Assembly: GCA_015179025.1 (NCBI GenBank)
Contig: WHUX01000374.1
Span: 1-35,906 of the forward strand
DNA from: Terfezia claveryi
Lineage: Eukaryota > Ascomycota > Pezizomycetes > Pezizales > Pezizaceae
Length of the DNA: 35,906 nucleotides
Direction of reading: 5' to 3'
Of this stretch, positions 9,216 to 19,702 are shown one piece after another. Position 1 is the stretch's first letter; the number at the start of each line of letters is the position of its first letter. Below the pieces are notes generated by a model that was not told where the DNA came from, ran no database searches, and saw only the letters and a program-made list of their open reading frames with translations. A program made the position numbers and the translations under genes.

Positions 9216-9256
9216 CGTCTGACGCACAGGACGCAAATATTATTTTTGCTGATGGT

Positions 9257-10300
9257 TTTGAGATTCTTTCTTATCAGAAAGAATATGAGTTTTCTTCTGT
9301 AGAGGAGGAGATGGTGGAGGAGGTGGAGGTAGTACAGGACCTGTCCGAGTACTATGAATGATAAAATCTTTAATATCATCATCAATAGATTGTGTGCATT
9401 TAGGTATACATTGTTAGCTGAGTAGTTACACTTGTAAATCTTTGAGCTTCCTTTTGTGAGTCTGAATCCAATAAAATAATTGTTCTTTGGATTCTTTATT
9501 AGTTTTATAGCTTTAGATTTGGTCATCTTGCCCTTGCTTAATTACCTTCTTTGTCTATTCATAGTGTTTGACAATGTCTGCTTTTATACCATTAAACTCT
9601 ATCTTTACTGCATTGACTATTGCTTCAGTATCCATCTTAAGCTTTTTGCTTAATTCTTCCCATTATTTCTCTAAAACTTTGCTAATGGATACAGTTCAAG
9701 ATTTAACTGCATCTTCTTGGCCTTTTGTTTAGCCTTTCAATACTGCTACTTCTTCGGTGACCTGCTGTCATAGTAACTTTAGATCTTTAGATATAGCCAT
9801 TGCCCTTTCAAAAATAACCTTATAAGCATCTTGGGCTTCTTTTAGAAGCCTTGCTTAAGTATTAAGACCTCTTATAAGATCTGCAATCTTTGCTCACTGG
9901 CAGTCAAACTTGATTGATCTATCTTGAACAATACAAGCTATTAATTGGTTATATTCTTTTTAGTTTAAACTTGGTCGAAACGGTAATGTAGAAGATAGTG
10001 GTAGTTGGGTAAGATATTCTGATAACGCATTGCTGACTGTTCGATAGGGAGGCCTTTGGGAAGGTTATCTTTCTTGTTCTAATAAGCTAGGTGGGGATGT
10101 TGTTAACTTATCTCGAGAGTAAATGAGGTGGCAGGATGATTTTACTCCTCAAGATAGAATATCCTCTATAGAAATATCTATTAGGTTATCTTCTATATCT
10201 GTTTTAGATTGTGGAAGATTATATAGTCTTTGTGTGATGGCATGGGGTGTGACATCTGGGAATGTAAGGGGTTGGTAGGGCTGGTGAGGCCCTCTTGGTA
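9257..10300 (-). pseudogene. gag: Gypsy-B Gag N-terminal part, RIP-degraded
   Basis: Starts downstream of the LTR ending at 10369 on the minus strand. Readable segments in order: YQPLTFPDVTPHAITQRLYN, SNALSEYLTQLPLSSTLPF, EAQDAYKVIFERAMAISKDL, EEAVLKG-like and EAIVNAVKIEFNGIKADIVK, then a proline run (LPPPPPSPPL) and LSDKKESQN at the E3 junction. The middle is helical and coiled-coil-like. Stops are TAG/TAA where Q, W or R would be expected. Homology to Gag is inferred from position between LTR and capsid-like segment. Because this LTR belongs to the same family as Gypsy-C and -D, it is probably the gag of that family. Confidence 0.55.
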
Positions 10301-11542
10301 TCTATGAGTTAGATATAATTTAAGTGTATAATAGCAAATGATAAGGAGAATTACTAGCTACAAAGTAATATTATGGGGGCACTATTAACTGATAGCACTC
10401 TTGCAACAATTAGGACAGCTATAATTTCCTGCTGCAATAATATCTATTATGCAATACAGAATATCAATCCTATAGCAGTAAAGTTTAGTTTAATAGATGT
10501 TCCTTATGACAGATCTTATTTTGCAACACAAAATAAATACTATGTCATTTAAACATAAAGTTAAAGTAAGACTTAGGACTTTGTAGGCTTTGTGTACTCA
10601 AGGTGCTCTTAGTTTTGAAAACCTGCTAGTAGTAGAATGAATTCAACTATAACTACAAGAACTATTTATATCCAGAGGTATTTGTAGATATTCTTATAAG
10701 GAAAATATTTTATAAAACGTGGGCCTACCTGTCACTTTAGAATTTCTTTCTATGTATTGTACCATCTGCACCTTTATTATGGTAGTTGCTATCTGCACTT
10801 GTTGTTACAGGTTGCTAATCTGAATGTAGAGATTATTCCTATATCCATATATTATACATACTTTGCTTATAGCTTACTTATCCCATTAAAGAATAGTTAG
10901 CCAAAACAACTAAATTCAATTTCAGATACATTACCAATCCTCAATACTATCAAATTACCATTCAACAATATCCAAAGGCATCTAATTCTATTTCTGGCAA
11001 TAGTTACTTAATAGTGTCTAGTATCCATTGAAAATAATTTTCAACTGCATATAACTCTATGAATAGAGAACCATAGGTCACAGGTAGATTATCATTGGAA
11101 AGGTATCAATGCATAAAATGTTATAGAATCTTAGTTCATCTCGATACTCAAATTATTCAGGAATTTATTACCAATAATAGGTAAATCTTCTTATGAACTT
11201 ATTTGACCATATTAAAAGTCCTATATCTCTATAAGTTTTACTCTAATTATGAAAAGAATTGTAGAGTAGGAATCAAGATGAAGAGTGGGCCTAGATAGAA
11301 CTTTGAAACATTAAATTAAGAGAACTTAATATTTTGGCCCTACATTTGGCTTTTATCCTTAATGTACTCCCTTATAGTATTACTGGAACCACTTTGGTTT
11401 AAAGTGCGCTCTGGTCCTTCATTTTTTTAGTTATTTTTACAGAATTATTTTCCTTAAGTTCAGGGTAATAATAAGTAATTCATTATAACACCAAGACATT
11501 AGAGTAACAGCTAATATAGCTAGCATATATATATATATATGT

Positions 11543-12934
11543 TCTAGTCCGTTCTGGGATTCCAAGCTATACCGGTATGGACCGGGCCGTTGCAAGATTG
11601 TGAGATTACTCAGGCCGTTCCGAAATAGCATAAATAATCATATCTTTTATATTTCCTTACGCATTTGGCCTAACCAATGTAAATCATGTGATGCTATATT
11701 CCTAGATTCATGTCTACCTTAACCTCTACCCTCTACGCAGTCACCATCCTATTCCAAACTCCCACACAAATGGTCTCCCAGCATAGCCGGCTTGTTCTTG
11801 TGTTCACCAGCATTATATGCATTTTGAAATAATCTATTTTATTCTCACGATTATCTAATAAGGCTATCTAACACGCTGTGCCCCAAAACCCCCATATGTA
11901 TCAGCCTTCACATCTGCGTCCCTAGAATCCTAGATTCGCCATCCATATGAGCCTGCAATTCACTATCCATATTAGCCCGAATATCCACTAGAATTGAGTA
12001 AGCAAATCAGCCTAGAATCGAGTGAGCAAATCAGCCTAGAATCGAGAGAGCAAATCAGCCTAGAATCGAGTGAGCAAATCAGCCTAGAATAGAGCAAGCA
12101 AATCAGCTTAGAATCGAGTGAGGAAATCAACCTAGAATTGAGCGAGAAAATCAGCAGAGAATTGAGTAAGAATATTACCCAATCGAGTGAGGAAATCAGC
12201 CTACAATTGAGTGAGCAAATCAGCATACAATCGAGTGAGCAAATCAGCGAGAAAATGAGTGAGCAAACTAGTGTAGAATTGAGCAAGCAAATCAGCCTAG
12301 AATTGAGAGAGGAAATCAGCAGAGAATTGAGTAAGGAAATCACCACTGGCATAGAATCTAGCGAGGAAATCAGCCTAGAATCGAGCGAGCAAATCAGCAT
12401 ACAAGGTAACTGAGGTTGACGACGATGTGGTTACCCTGATTTGGCAACGATCACTACTCGGGCCAAGATCATAGTCGTATTAAAGGTTATAGAAAAAATG
12501 GAGTCTCGATCCCTGGAGAGGTCGCTAAGAAAGACACTTATGTCAAAAGGCAAAACGAGTTACACCAGTTCACTATACTCCGAGCACCATCATATTACTT
12601 CTTAGATCGCCACATAATAACCTTCATTTCGAGTATACCTCTACTGAGTATTTTCTACGATAGGTCATTTTATATTATCTTCGATATTCTTTGACCAAAT
12701 GTTGCTACAAAATTACCTTCATATCGGATATGTCCCTATTTAGTAATTTTAATGTCACTATAGCTGCTGTAAATCCTTGTTACTATCCATAACATTGAAC
12801 AATTTAATCCCGTAACGGCTTGGTCTGTTGCAATATCCAGCCATACCGTAATGGCCTGGTCCGTTACGATATCCAGTCTATACTGGTATAGACCGGGCCA
12901 TACCGGTATGGACCGGATCCCGGAACGGACCTGA
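11543..12934. mobile_element. E4: ~1.39-kb inverted-repeat element in the LTR
   Basis: Absent from the other LTR copies, where AGCTAGCATATATATGCATA runs uninterrupted. The ends are imperfect inverted repeats of about 45 bp: TCTAGTCCGTTCTGGGATTC against TCAGGTCCGTTCCGGGATCC, followed on both sides by TACCGGTATGGACCGGG-type words. Several more copies of the CCGGTC/GGACCGG words lie inside the right end. The target duplication cannot be read because the site is a TA microsatellite. Subterminal words suggest a hAT-like non-autonomous element. Apart from the central repeat the interior has no recognisable coding sequence. Confidence 0.75.
11991..12404. repeat. 24-bp tandem repeat in E4, about 17 units
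   Basis: The consensus unit reads GAATCGAGTGAGCAAATCAG plus CCTA. On the plus strand it encodes an 8-residue repeat ESSEQISL, with one stop near 12090 in the first third. The minus strand is also open for 142 codons. No upstream in-frame start lies before the array. It could be a degraded coiled-coil repeat gene or simply a minisatellite. Confidence 0.85.
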
Positions 12935-13239
12935 ATATATATACATATAGTTAGCATATTAATTTGAGTATAACTATTGAACCATTAATCAGATTCTTAG
13001 GATACTTAAACTGTAGCTCCCTTAAGAGTCCATAGACGTTCCATGAGGGTTCTTATTATCTAGGATAATTATAATGTACTCCAAGTTTTATACCTATTTT
13101 ATTTACTTATGTCTTAGAGCTAAGTATTTGAAATATTTGTACCATACTGCTAAGAGTGTATCTAGATTCTGTATAGATACTAGAGTTGTTCTATAAGGGC
13201 CCAAGTACTTTTAGTAGAGCTAGATATAACCCCATAATA

Positions 13240-13484
13240 AGAGATGCAGAAGTTTATTAGTTTTACTAATTTCTATCACTGGTTTATTCAAGGCTTAAGT
13301 AGTTTGGCTTTGCCAATTCAAATACTGACATACAATAGAGTTCCTTGAAACTGGACATAGTAGTATTAATAGGCCTTTGATGAGTTAAAATATAGGTTCA
13401 CCACTACTCCAATACTATGCCATTATTACCCAGAACGAGCAATAATAATCGAGATAGATATATCTAATCTAGCAAAAGCTGGTA
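13240..13484 (+). pseudogene. pol: Gypsy-C reverse transcriptase end and RNase H start
   Basis: Plus-strand frame with RIP stops: FTNFYHWFIQGLSSLALPI, NRVP-NWT, AFDELKYRFTTTPILCHY and IIIEIDISNLAKAG. This is the standard connection from reverse transcriptase to the RNase H domain of Ty3/gypsy Pol (thumb, then the ..IETDAS.. start of RNase H). It begins abruptly at the edge of the Gypsy-B LTR, so the RT palm is missing. It is cut at 13484 by Copia-1 and resumes at 16045. Confidence 0.85.
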
Positions 13485-14088
13485 TATTAAAAAATGCGTT
13501 CAAACGCTCTCTCTTATACTACAAATCACATACATATGCATTATTCATTCCTAATTACATTCTACAACATGTTAAATCATATGCTTGATACTTACATAGA
13601 TTAAGTATTTTCATATGTTTTTCACATGCATAACTTTATTATTAGTTAAGTTATTCATGCTCTAATAACTCTATTTTAGTTCTATTTCACATGCTTACAA
13701 CACATGATTTTGAGTTATACTTTTGTCAAACTTTATTGTTACAAACTCAAATATGTTGAGTATGTTGTAATCATGTTGAACATATTTAGCACGCTCTGGC
13801 TTGTGCTATAGCTTGCTAGAATCATGTATATATAGGAGGGGAATTCCCTTCCTTTATAACATCAGTTCACATCAATCTCATTCACTCATATATTCTCCTA
13901 TATATTCTACGTTTCTAGTGCACGCTCTACAGCGTCCTCTACAGTATTCACAACACCCTCTACGTTCTCCAAAACGTCCTCTACCAGCCTATTAGATCTG
14001 TTCCAAAGTTTCTCCTTTATTGGATACTTGGTTGAATTACCGCTACCTGTTGGATATAGTGTATATCTCATATACCTGTATTTCAACA
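13485..14088 (+). repeat. Copia-1 5' LTR
   Basis: 604 bp. It contains a conserved TATATATA box at 13827-13834 followed by GGAGGGGAATTCCCTTCC, a palindromic core kept in every copia LTR in the window and a good candidate for the promoter region. It differs from the 3' LTR mainly by C/T and A/G transitions. Confidence 0.9.
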
Positions 14089-14113
14089 GGTTATGAGCCC
14101 GGTCTGCTCTACC
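14089..14113 (+). other. Copia primer-binding site, tRNA-Met half type
   Basis: Directly after the LTR comes GGTTATGAGCCCGG then TCTGCTCTACC. Its complement reads as D-stem, anticodon stem and a CTCATAA loop with a CAT anticodon, i.e. a tRNA-Met broken just past its anticodon loop. Drosophila copia uses such an internal tRNA-Met fragment as primer. The Copia-2 counterpart at 24902 carries transitions. Confidence 0.65.
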
Positions 14114-15428
14114 TCAACTACCATTACCAAACGCTTCTACTATGGCTTTACTACAATTAACAACTCTTAGTTAAACCTCTATAGGTTCCCATTTTACCCT
14201 CTATCACCAATACTTTATTGAACCTCCCTAGGTTCCCATCCTACCTATTATTAATCATACTTATAATAATACTTGGTTGAACACTTAGTTGTTCCCATAC
14301 TACTTGTTCTAATATGTTCAAGTATATCCTCAAATATCAACAAATAATACCCAAATCTAGTTAATAATTTATCAACTAAAGATACTTTTACAAATACCAA
14401 ATTGAAGTCTATACTTCTTAGTCTGGCTACCAATTCATTATTGGAAACAGAAGCAGACTTTATCCTTATTAGTATCAAAGCTCCAGTGTGTAAAAAACGC
14501 AAAAGGATTACTATTTCTAATACCAAAGGGTCTACTTAATCTATTAAATTAATAAGTGGTGTACTTATTGTAAGAAATACTATTAAGTAAATACCATTCT
14601 AATATTATTAGACTTTTCTTATGAGCATACCTTGACTAAATATTGGCTTGACTTGGTATAATATCTTATAATTCAGTTACTTTACCTTTGGATTTCAAAT
14701 AATAAAATTCCAAAATAGTAATAACATTATAGATATGTTCCTATATCAACAGATTATTTAGTCTTGGATGTATCTTATGATTGCAATATATTTAGAGTTG
14801 GCTTTCTCTATCTCTAAATTATTCCAATATATATTAAGGCTTACAATTACTAGCTAGCTTTATAAGTATTAATTGGATAAATAATAAAAGATAATAGAAA
14901 ATCAATTTCAAGTTATATCTTTCAACTAGCTAACAATACTATTAGCTGGTACTAAAAGAAGCAAACTTGTGTCTCTACTTCCCTAGTTGAAGCTGAATAC
15001 ATTTTGCTATCTTTAGTAACTAAATAGCAACTATAGTTTGCAAAAGCTCTGAAAGAACTTGGATTTTCCCTCTATTTCTGCTCTCATAAGTACAGATAGA
15101 GATGGAGCAGTACGTCTGACTCACCACTTTCGTATAAATAATTGTAGAGAAGATATTAATAGTACTTACTATTATATGATTTTGTTAAAATTAATAATAT
15201 CATAGTCTTATATATATTAGGCTCATATAATCTAGTGGATATATGTACCAAAGTAATACTTAGACTAATAATTCTTCTTACTATAGGAAGATGTTTTAGG
15301 AACTAAATAATTCACAACAGTACTCTTTTCCTATATATAAAAATCTTTTTTTCCCACAGTGTTTTTTCTTCATATACAGGTTTTTAATGAGAGTGCTGAA
15401 TTATTTACGGACCATTCATGCCATGATT
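14114..15428 (+). pseudogene. Copia-1 gag remnant fused to RT tail and RNase H
   Basis: A gag-like start at about 14141 (MALLQLTTL) soon meets RIP stops. Around 14260 three related segments repeat the text ACTTGGTTGAAC and GGTTCCCAT. A zinc-knuckle-like WCTYCKK lies at 14557-14577. From about 14755 the frame reads SWMYLMIAIYLELAFSISKL, the RT C-terminal block (usually MYAM.ATRPDLAFS). Then from 14944 come SWY-KKQTCVSTSLVEAEY, LKELGF and NLVDICTK, the Ty1/copia RNase H signature. The jump from knuckle to RT tail marks an internal deletion of pro, integrase and RT palm. Confidence 0.7.
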
Positions 15429-15440
15429 AGTGAGGAGGGG
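15429..15440 (+). other. Copia-1 polypurine tract
   Basis: AGTGAGGAGGGG lies directly upstream of the 3' LTR, the expected plus-strand priming site. Copia-2 has AGTGAGGAGGAG at the same place (26241-26252). Confidence 0.85.
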
Positions 15441-16044
15441 TATTAAAAAATGCGTTCAAATGCTCTCTCTTACACTATAAATCACATACACATGTATTAT
15501 TCATTCCTAATTACATTCCACAATATGTCAAATCATGTGCTTGATACTTACATAGATTAAGTATTTTCATATGTTTTTCATATGTATAACTCTATTATTA
15601 GTTAAGATATTCATGCTCTAATAACTCTATTTTAGTTCTATTTCACATGCTTACAACACATGATTTTGAGTTATACTTTTGTCAAACTTTATTGTTACAA
15701 ACTCAAATATGTTGAGTATGTTGTAATCATGTTGAACACATTTAGCACGCTCTGGCTTGTGCTATAGCTTGCTAGAATAATGTATATATAGGAGGGGAAT
15801 TCCCTTCCTTCATAATATCAGTCCATATCAATCTCATTCACTCATATATTCTCCTATATATCCTACGTTTCTAGTGCACGCTCTACAGCGTCCTCTACAG
15901 TATTCACAACGCCCTCTACGTTCTCCAAAACGTCCTCTACCAGCCTATTAGATCTGTTCCCAAGTTTCTCCTTTATTGGATACTTGGTTGAATTACCGCT
16001 GCCTGTTGGATATAGTGTATATCTCATATACCTGTATTTCAACA
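15441..16044 (+). repeat. Copia-1 3' LTR
   Basis: 604 bp, same length as the 5' LTR, with mostly transition differences. It is followed at once by the second TGGTA duplication and the resumed Gypsy-C reading frame. Confidence 0.9.
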
Positions 16045-18227
16045 TGGTATTCTATCCCAAAAAGAACTAGATAGTTGTTGGCATCCAGTCGCATACTATT
16101 CAAAATACTTTATCCCAGCAGAACTTAATTACAATATCTATGATAAAGAGATGGTGGTAATTATTAATTGTTTGCAGGAATGGAGATATTTTCTTATAGG
16201 TACCCTGAAGGAGATAATTGTATATATGGATTACAAGAACCTTAAGTACTTTAATTTCACTAAGATACTAAATTGAAGGTAGACCAAATGGGCAGAAATA
16301 CTAAACTAGTTCAATTTTAGAATTATCTACCATCTAGGTAATAAAAATAGAAAGGCAGATACACTTTCCTATCAAGTAGATCCTGACCTTGAAGGAGGGG
16401 GAGAGAAGTAAGACCACAAGGTTCGGATGTACAAGCATGGTCAATTTCAACTAGAAACAAGTGGGAATAGTCTAGTAATGCACTGCATTAGGGTAGTGAA
16501 GGCCTTACAAATAGAAGAATCAAATTAGTTGAAGAAGATACTAGAGGCTAGCCTTACAGATGATAAGTAGTTAGGAATTTGGAATGCGTTGAAGTTTGGC
16601 AAGGAGTATCCTAGACTCGATTATTATGGTTTAGAAGATGATATAGTAACCTATGAACATTGCCTTTATATACTTGATAATAACTCCCTTAAGTTGAAAG
16701 TGCCTTTTCAATGTCATAATGCTAAAGTTGTAGGTTATTTCAGATATAACAAAACCCTCGAGCTTATGAAATGTAATTACTACTGGCCTAATATGGAAGG
16801 CTAGGTATGAAACTATATACATATATGCAATGCTTGCTAACGAAATAAAACTGCAAGATATAAGAAATATGGCAAGCTTGTACCTCTTCCAATCCCCTAT
16901 AAGCTGTAGGAATACATTTCGATAGATTTTATCACTGATTTATTACCAGTTAAAGGTGATACTCAGATTTAGGTTATTGTTAATAGGTTTATTAAGATAT
17001 TGTATTTTATTCTTTTAAAGAACTGAAAGGCAAAAGAGTTAGGTGGAATATTTGTTAAGGAGGTTTGGAGGCTACATTGACTGCCAAATAGGGTTGCTTC
17101 AGATCAGGATTCGGTATTTACAAGTTCATTTTGGATGAAGGTAATACAGTTATTAGGTGTTGACTTATATAAGTCCTCAACATATCACCCCTAGACTAAT
17201 AGTCAAACCGAAAGAGTTAACCAGACCCTTGAGGATTATCTATGGACGTATTCCTATTGGAATTAGAATGACTGGGTCAAGTTATTACTATTTGCCAAGT
17301 TCTGTAATAATAATACTGTCTACTCTAGTACCAAACTTATATCATTCTTCGCCATATATACTTAACATACTAAGAACAATTTCTAGAACCCAACCAAAAC
17401 CTCAAGTGAATTGAATAACCCTGAGGCTGTCTAGACAGTCGAAACCTTGAACGCAATAAGAGAGGCTATGAGAGAGAACATGAAGGTAGCATAGGACCAG
17501 ATATCCAAATATTATAAACTTAAGGTAGTAGGGAAGGAACTAACATTTAAAGTGGGAGATTGGGTTATGGTCAATACAAAAATATCAAAATAAGGCATTC
17601 GACCAAGAACCTTGACTACAAATTAAGAGAGAAGTTTAGAATCAAACAGTTTATAGACACTTATGCCTAGGAGTTAGAGCTTCTCCTAAGTACAGGTAAA
17701 ACTTTTATAGTTTTTCATATTAGTTTATTGGAACCGTACTACATCAACTCAATTGCTGGCAGATACTTGCTAACACCTCTTTTAGTTGACCTAGAAGAAT
17801 CGGAATACTAAGTGGAAAAGGTTAAGACAAGTGAGATCAGAAAGGGAAGAGTTATGTATTTAGTCTTCTGAAAGGGTTATGGTCCTAATGAAGACATATA
17901 GAAATCATGTAAGAACTTGAAACATAGAGCAGCTAAATTAATTTAGAAATTCCATCTAGATAACCCTCATAAGCCTCAGGACCATAATGTTATCTTGCAA
18001 GGATTTTTCTTTTTTTCCTATTATTAGGCATTAGGTTTTTGACTTATCTTTACGTATTTGTTACCTGTACTTATTATGCTATATTGTCCCAGAGGTGCAA
18101 TGAGATGTACACAGCTATGTTTTGGCTGTCATATATGAGGACTGGTCCTCAAGCCACATCTATTGTCCTTAGTAGCAATAATGATTCTGGTTATATAATT
18201 AATTAGATTTTTGTGAACAAGAATATT
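16045..18227 (+). pseudogene. pol: Gypsy-C RNase H, integrase and chromodomain, RIP-degraded
   Basis: Continues 13240-13484 after Copia-1: GILSQKELDSCWHPVAYYSK, NIYDKEMVVIINCLQEWRYF and GNKNRKADTLS are the RNase H core. From 16589 comes the integrase zinc-binding region (HNAKVVGYF.., YYWPNMEG). The catalytic core follows near 16905 (SIDFITDL), 17100 (SDQDSVFTSSFW) and 17205 (the E region, SQTERVNQTLEDYLW). Then come the GPY/F-like segment (FKVGDWVMVN, 17548) and a decayed chromodomain (17800-17960). It aligns closely with Gypsy-D (34534-35906), where Q and W codons stand at many of these stops, so the decay is CpA-to-TpA. Confidence 0.88.
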
Positions 18228-18241
18228 AAGGAGGCAGGCAC
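18228..18241 (+). other. Gypsy-C polypurine tract
   Basis: AAGGAGGCAGGCAC directly precedes the 3' LTR and matches AAGGAGGGAGGCAC before the Gypsy-D LTR on the other strand. Confidence 0.8.
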
Positions 18242-19702
18242 TATTACAGGGTAATATCCAGCCCTACCAAAGGTACTTGGGCTCTTATGGAACGACCCTA
18301 AGATCTATATAGACTCTAGGTATACTCTTAGCAGTATGGTGCAAATGTTTTAATATTTATCTATAAAAGTTAAGTATATAAAATGGGTATGAACCTTGGA
18401 GTGGTTTTTAATTATTCTAAATAGTTAAGACTTTTATGAAACATCTATAGACCCTTGAGGGAGCTATGGTTCAAGTTTCATAAGTATCTGATTAACAGTT
18501 CAATAGTTATACCTAGGTCAATATGCTAGCTATATACATACAGATACTAGCTATTAGCTGTTACTCTAAAGTCTAGGCATTACTCTGAATTGCTAATTAT
18601 TACCTTGAACTTCAGGAAAATAATTTGGTAAAAATAACTAAAAAAATGAAGGACTAAGGGCACACTTTAGACTAAAGTGTGTCCAGTAATACTATAAGTG
18701 AGTGCGCTGAGAACAGAGACTAAAGGTAAGGCCAAAACATAAAGTTCTCTGAATTTAATATTTCAAGGTCCTATCTAAGCCTACACCTCGTCCTGATTCT
18801 ATTTCTGCAATCCCTTTTATGATCAGAGTAAAACTCATAGAGATATAAGACTTTTAATATGGTTAAATAAGTCTATAAGGAAGTCTACTTATTATTGGTA
18901 ATAACTACATGAATAATTTGGGTATAGAGATATACTAAAATTTTATAATCTTCTATGCATTGATACCCTTCCAATGGTAATCTACTTGCGACCTACAGTT
19001 CTCTATTCATAGAGTTAGATGCAGTTGAAAATTATTTTCAAAGGACACTAGACACTATTAAGTGAATATTATTAGAAACACAATTAGATAACTTCAGATA
19101 TTGTCAAATAGTAATTCGATAGTATCAGAGATTGGTAACCTATCTGGAATTGAATTTAGTTGTCTTGACTAAGTATTCTTTAATAGAATAAGCGAGCTAT
19201 AAGCGAAGTATACATAATATATAGATATAGGAATAATCTCTATATTTCAGGTTAGTAACCTATAACAACAAGTGCAAATAGCAACTACATTAATAAAGGT
19301 GTAGATAGCATAACACTTAGGAAGAAATTGCAAGGTGACAGGTAGGCCCATAATTTATAAAATATCTTTATCATAAAGAATATTTATAAATACTACAGAA
19401 TATAAATAGTGCAAGTAGTTCCAGTTGAATTTATTCTACTACAAGCAGGTATTCGAAAGCAAGGGCACCTTGAGTACACGAAGCCTACAAAGTTTTAAGC
19501 TTTATATTAACTTTATATTTAAGTGATATAGGATTTATTTTGTATAACAAAATAAGATCTATCATAAAGAACTATCATTAGACTAAACTTTATTAGTATA
19601 GAATTGATATTGTATATTATAGAATAGATATCATTGCAGCAGGAAATTATAGCCATACTAATAGTCACAAGAGCACTATCAGTCAATAGGACCCCCATAA
19701 TA
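18242..19702 (+). mobile_element. Gypsy-C 3' LTR (1,461 bp)
   Basis: Starts TATTACAGGGTAATATCC (RIP form of TGTCACGGGGTGACATCC) and ends GGACCCCCATAATA. Its full length equals the 1,462 bp of the two nested copies. It abuts the hAT transposase relic at 19703, so Gypsy-C lies within or next to that transposon. Confidence 0.88.

Larger units (their letters stand above)
6489..9254. mobile_element. E3: 2,766-bp foldback element, nearly complete palindrome
   Basis: Begins CATCAGCAAAAA and ends TTTTTGCTGATG, the same termini as E1, with a GT (or GGT) duplication at 6487-6488 and 9255-9256. From outside in it has: GCGTC-rich subterminal repeats, a ~700-bp inverted arm, a 12-bp minisatellite, a unique 250-bp inner arm, and a central ~39-bp minisatellite not itself inverted. 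The inner arms (about 6700-7412 and 8283-8940) are almost identical and keep their CpG and GC content, unlike the RIP-damaged gag around them. No transposase is encoded, so it is non-autonomous. Leaving it out with one duplication joins ..KESQN to LPLPLKFN in the gag relic. Confidence 0.85.
10369..13239 (-). mobile_element. 5' LTR of Gypsy-B, interrupted by E4
   Basis: On the plus strand it runs TATTATGGGGGCAC.. to ..ACCCCATAATA, RIP-altered versions of TGTCATGGGGGCC and ACCCCGTGACA in the intact copies. Less the E4 insert it is ~1.46-1.48 kb, matching the 1,461-1,462 bp of the other copies. The flanks (AGTAA left, AGAGA right) do not match, so it is not a solo LTR. It fits the 5' LTR of the minus-strand Gypsy-B inserted into Gypsy-C pol. 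Confidence 0.8.
13485..16044 (+). mobile_element. Copia-1: internally deleted Ty1/copia element
   Basis: A complete 2,560-bp LTR element flanked by the duplication TGGTA (13480-13484, 16045-16049) inside Gypsy-C RNase H. Both LTRs are 604 bp, begin TATTAAAAAATGCG (RIP form of TGTTA..) and end TTTCAACA. Internal length is 1,352 bp, with primer-binding site, a gag remnant, the RT tail plus RNase H, and a polypurine tract. Protease, integrase and most of RT are absent. Copia-2 has the same structure. Confidence 0.9.

Noticed and set aside
9209..9526. 105-codon minus-strand ORF crossing the E3 right end
   Set aside because: It runs from gag relic into the element end and exists only because of the insertion. 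It is not a gene in its own right.
10369..13239. Reading this LTR as a solo LTR inserted in Gypsy-C
   Set aside because: The five bases on each side (AGTAA, AGAGA) do not match, and Gag-like sequence follows on the minus strand, so it fits better as the 5' LTR of Gypsy-B.
13801..13995. Recurring ORFs in copia LTRs (also near 23443, 26590 and 30036), beginning MCYSLLESCIYRRG or similar
   Set aside because: They cover the TATA and GGGAATTCCC core of the LTRs, are interrupted differently in each copy, and have no known domain. Best explained as chance frames in a repeated sequence.
14089..14113. A tRNA-Met gene at the copia primer-binding site
   Set aside because: Only the complement of D-stem to anticodon is present, directly abutting the LTR; there is no T-arm or acceptor stem.
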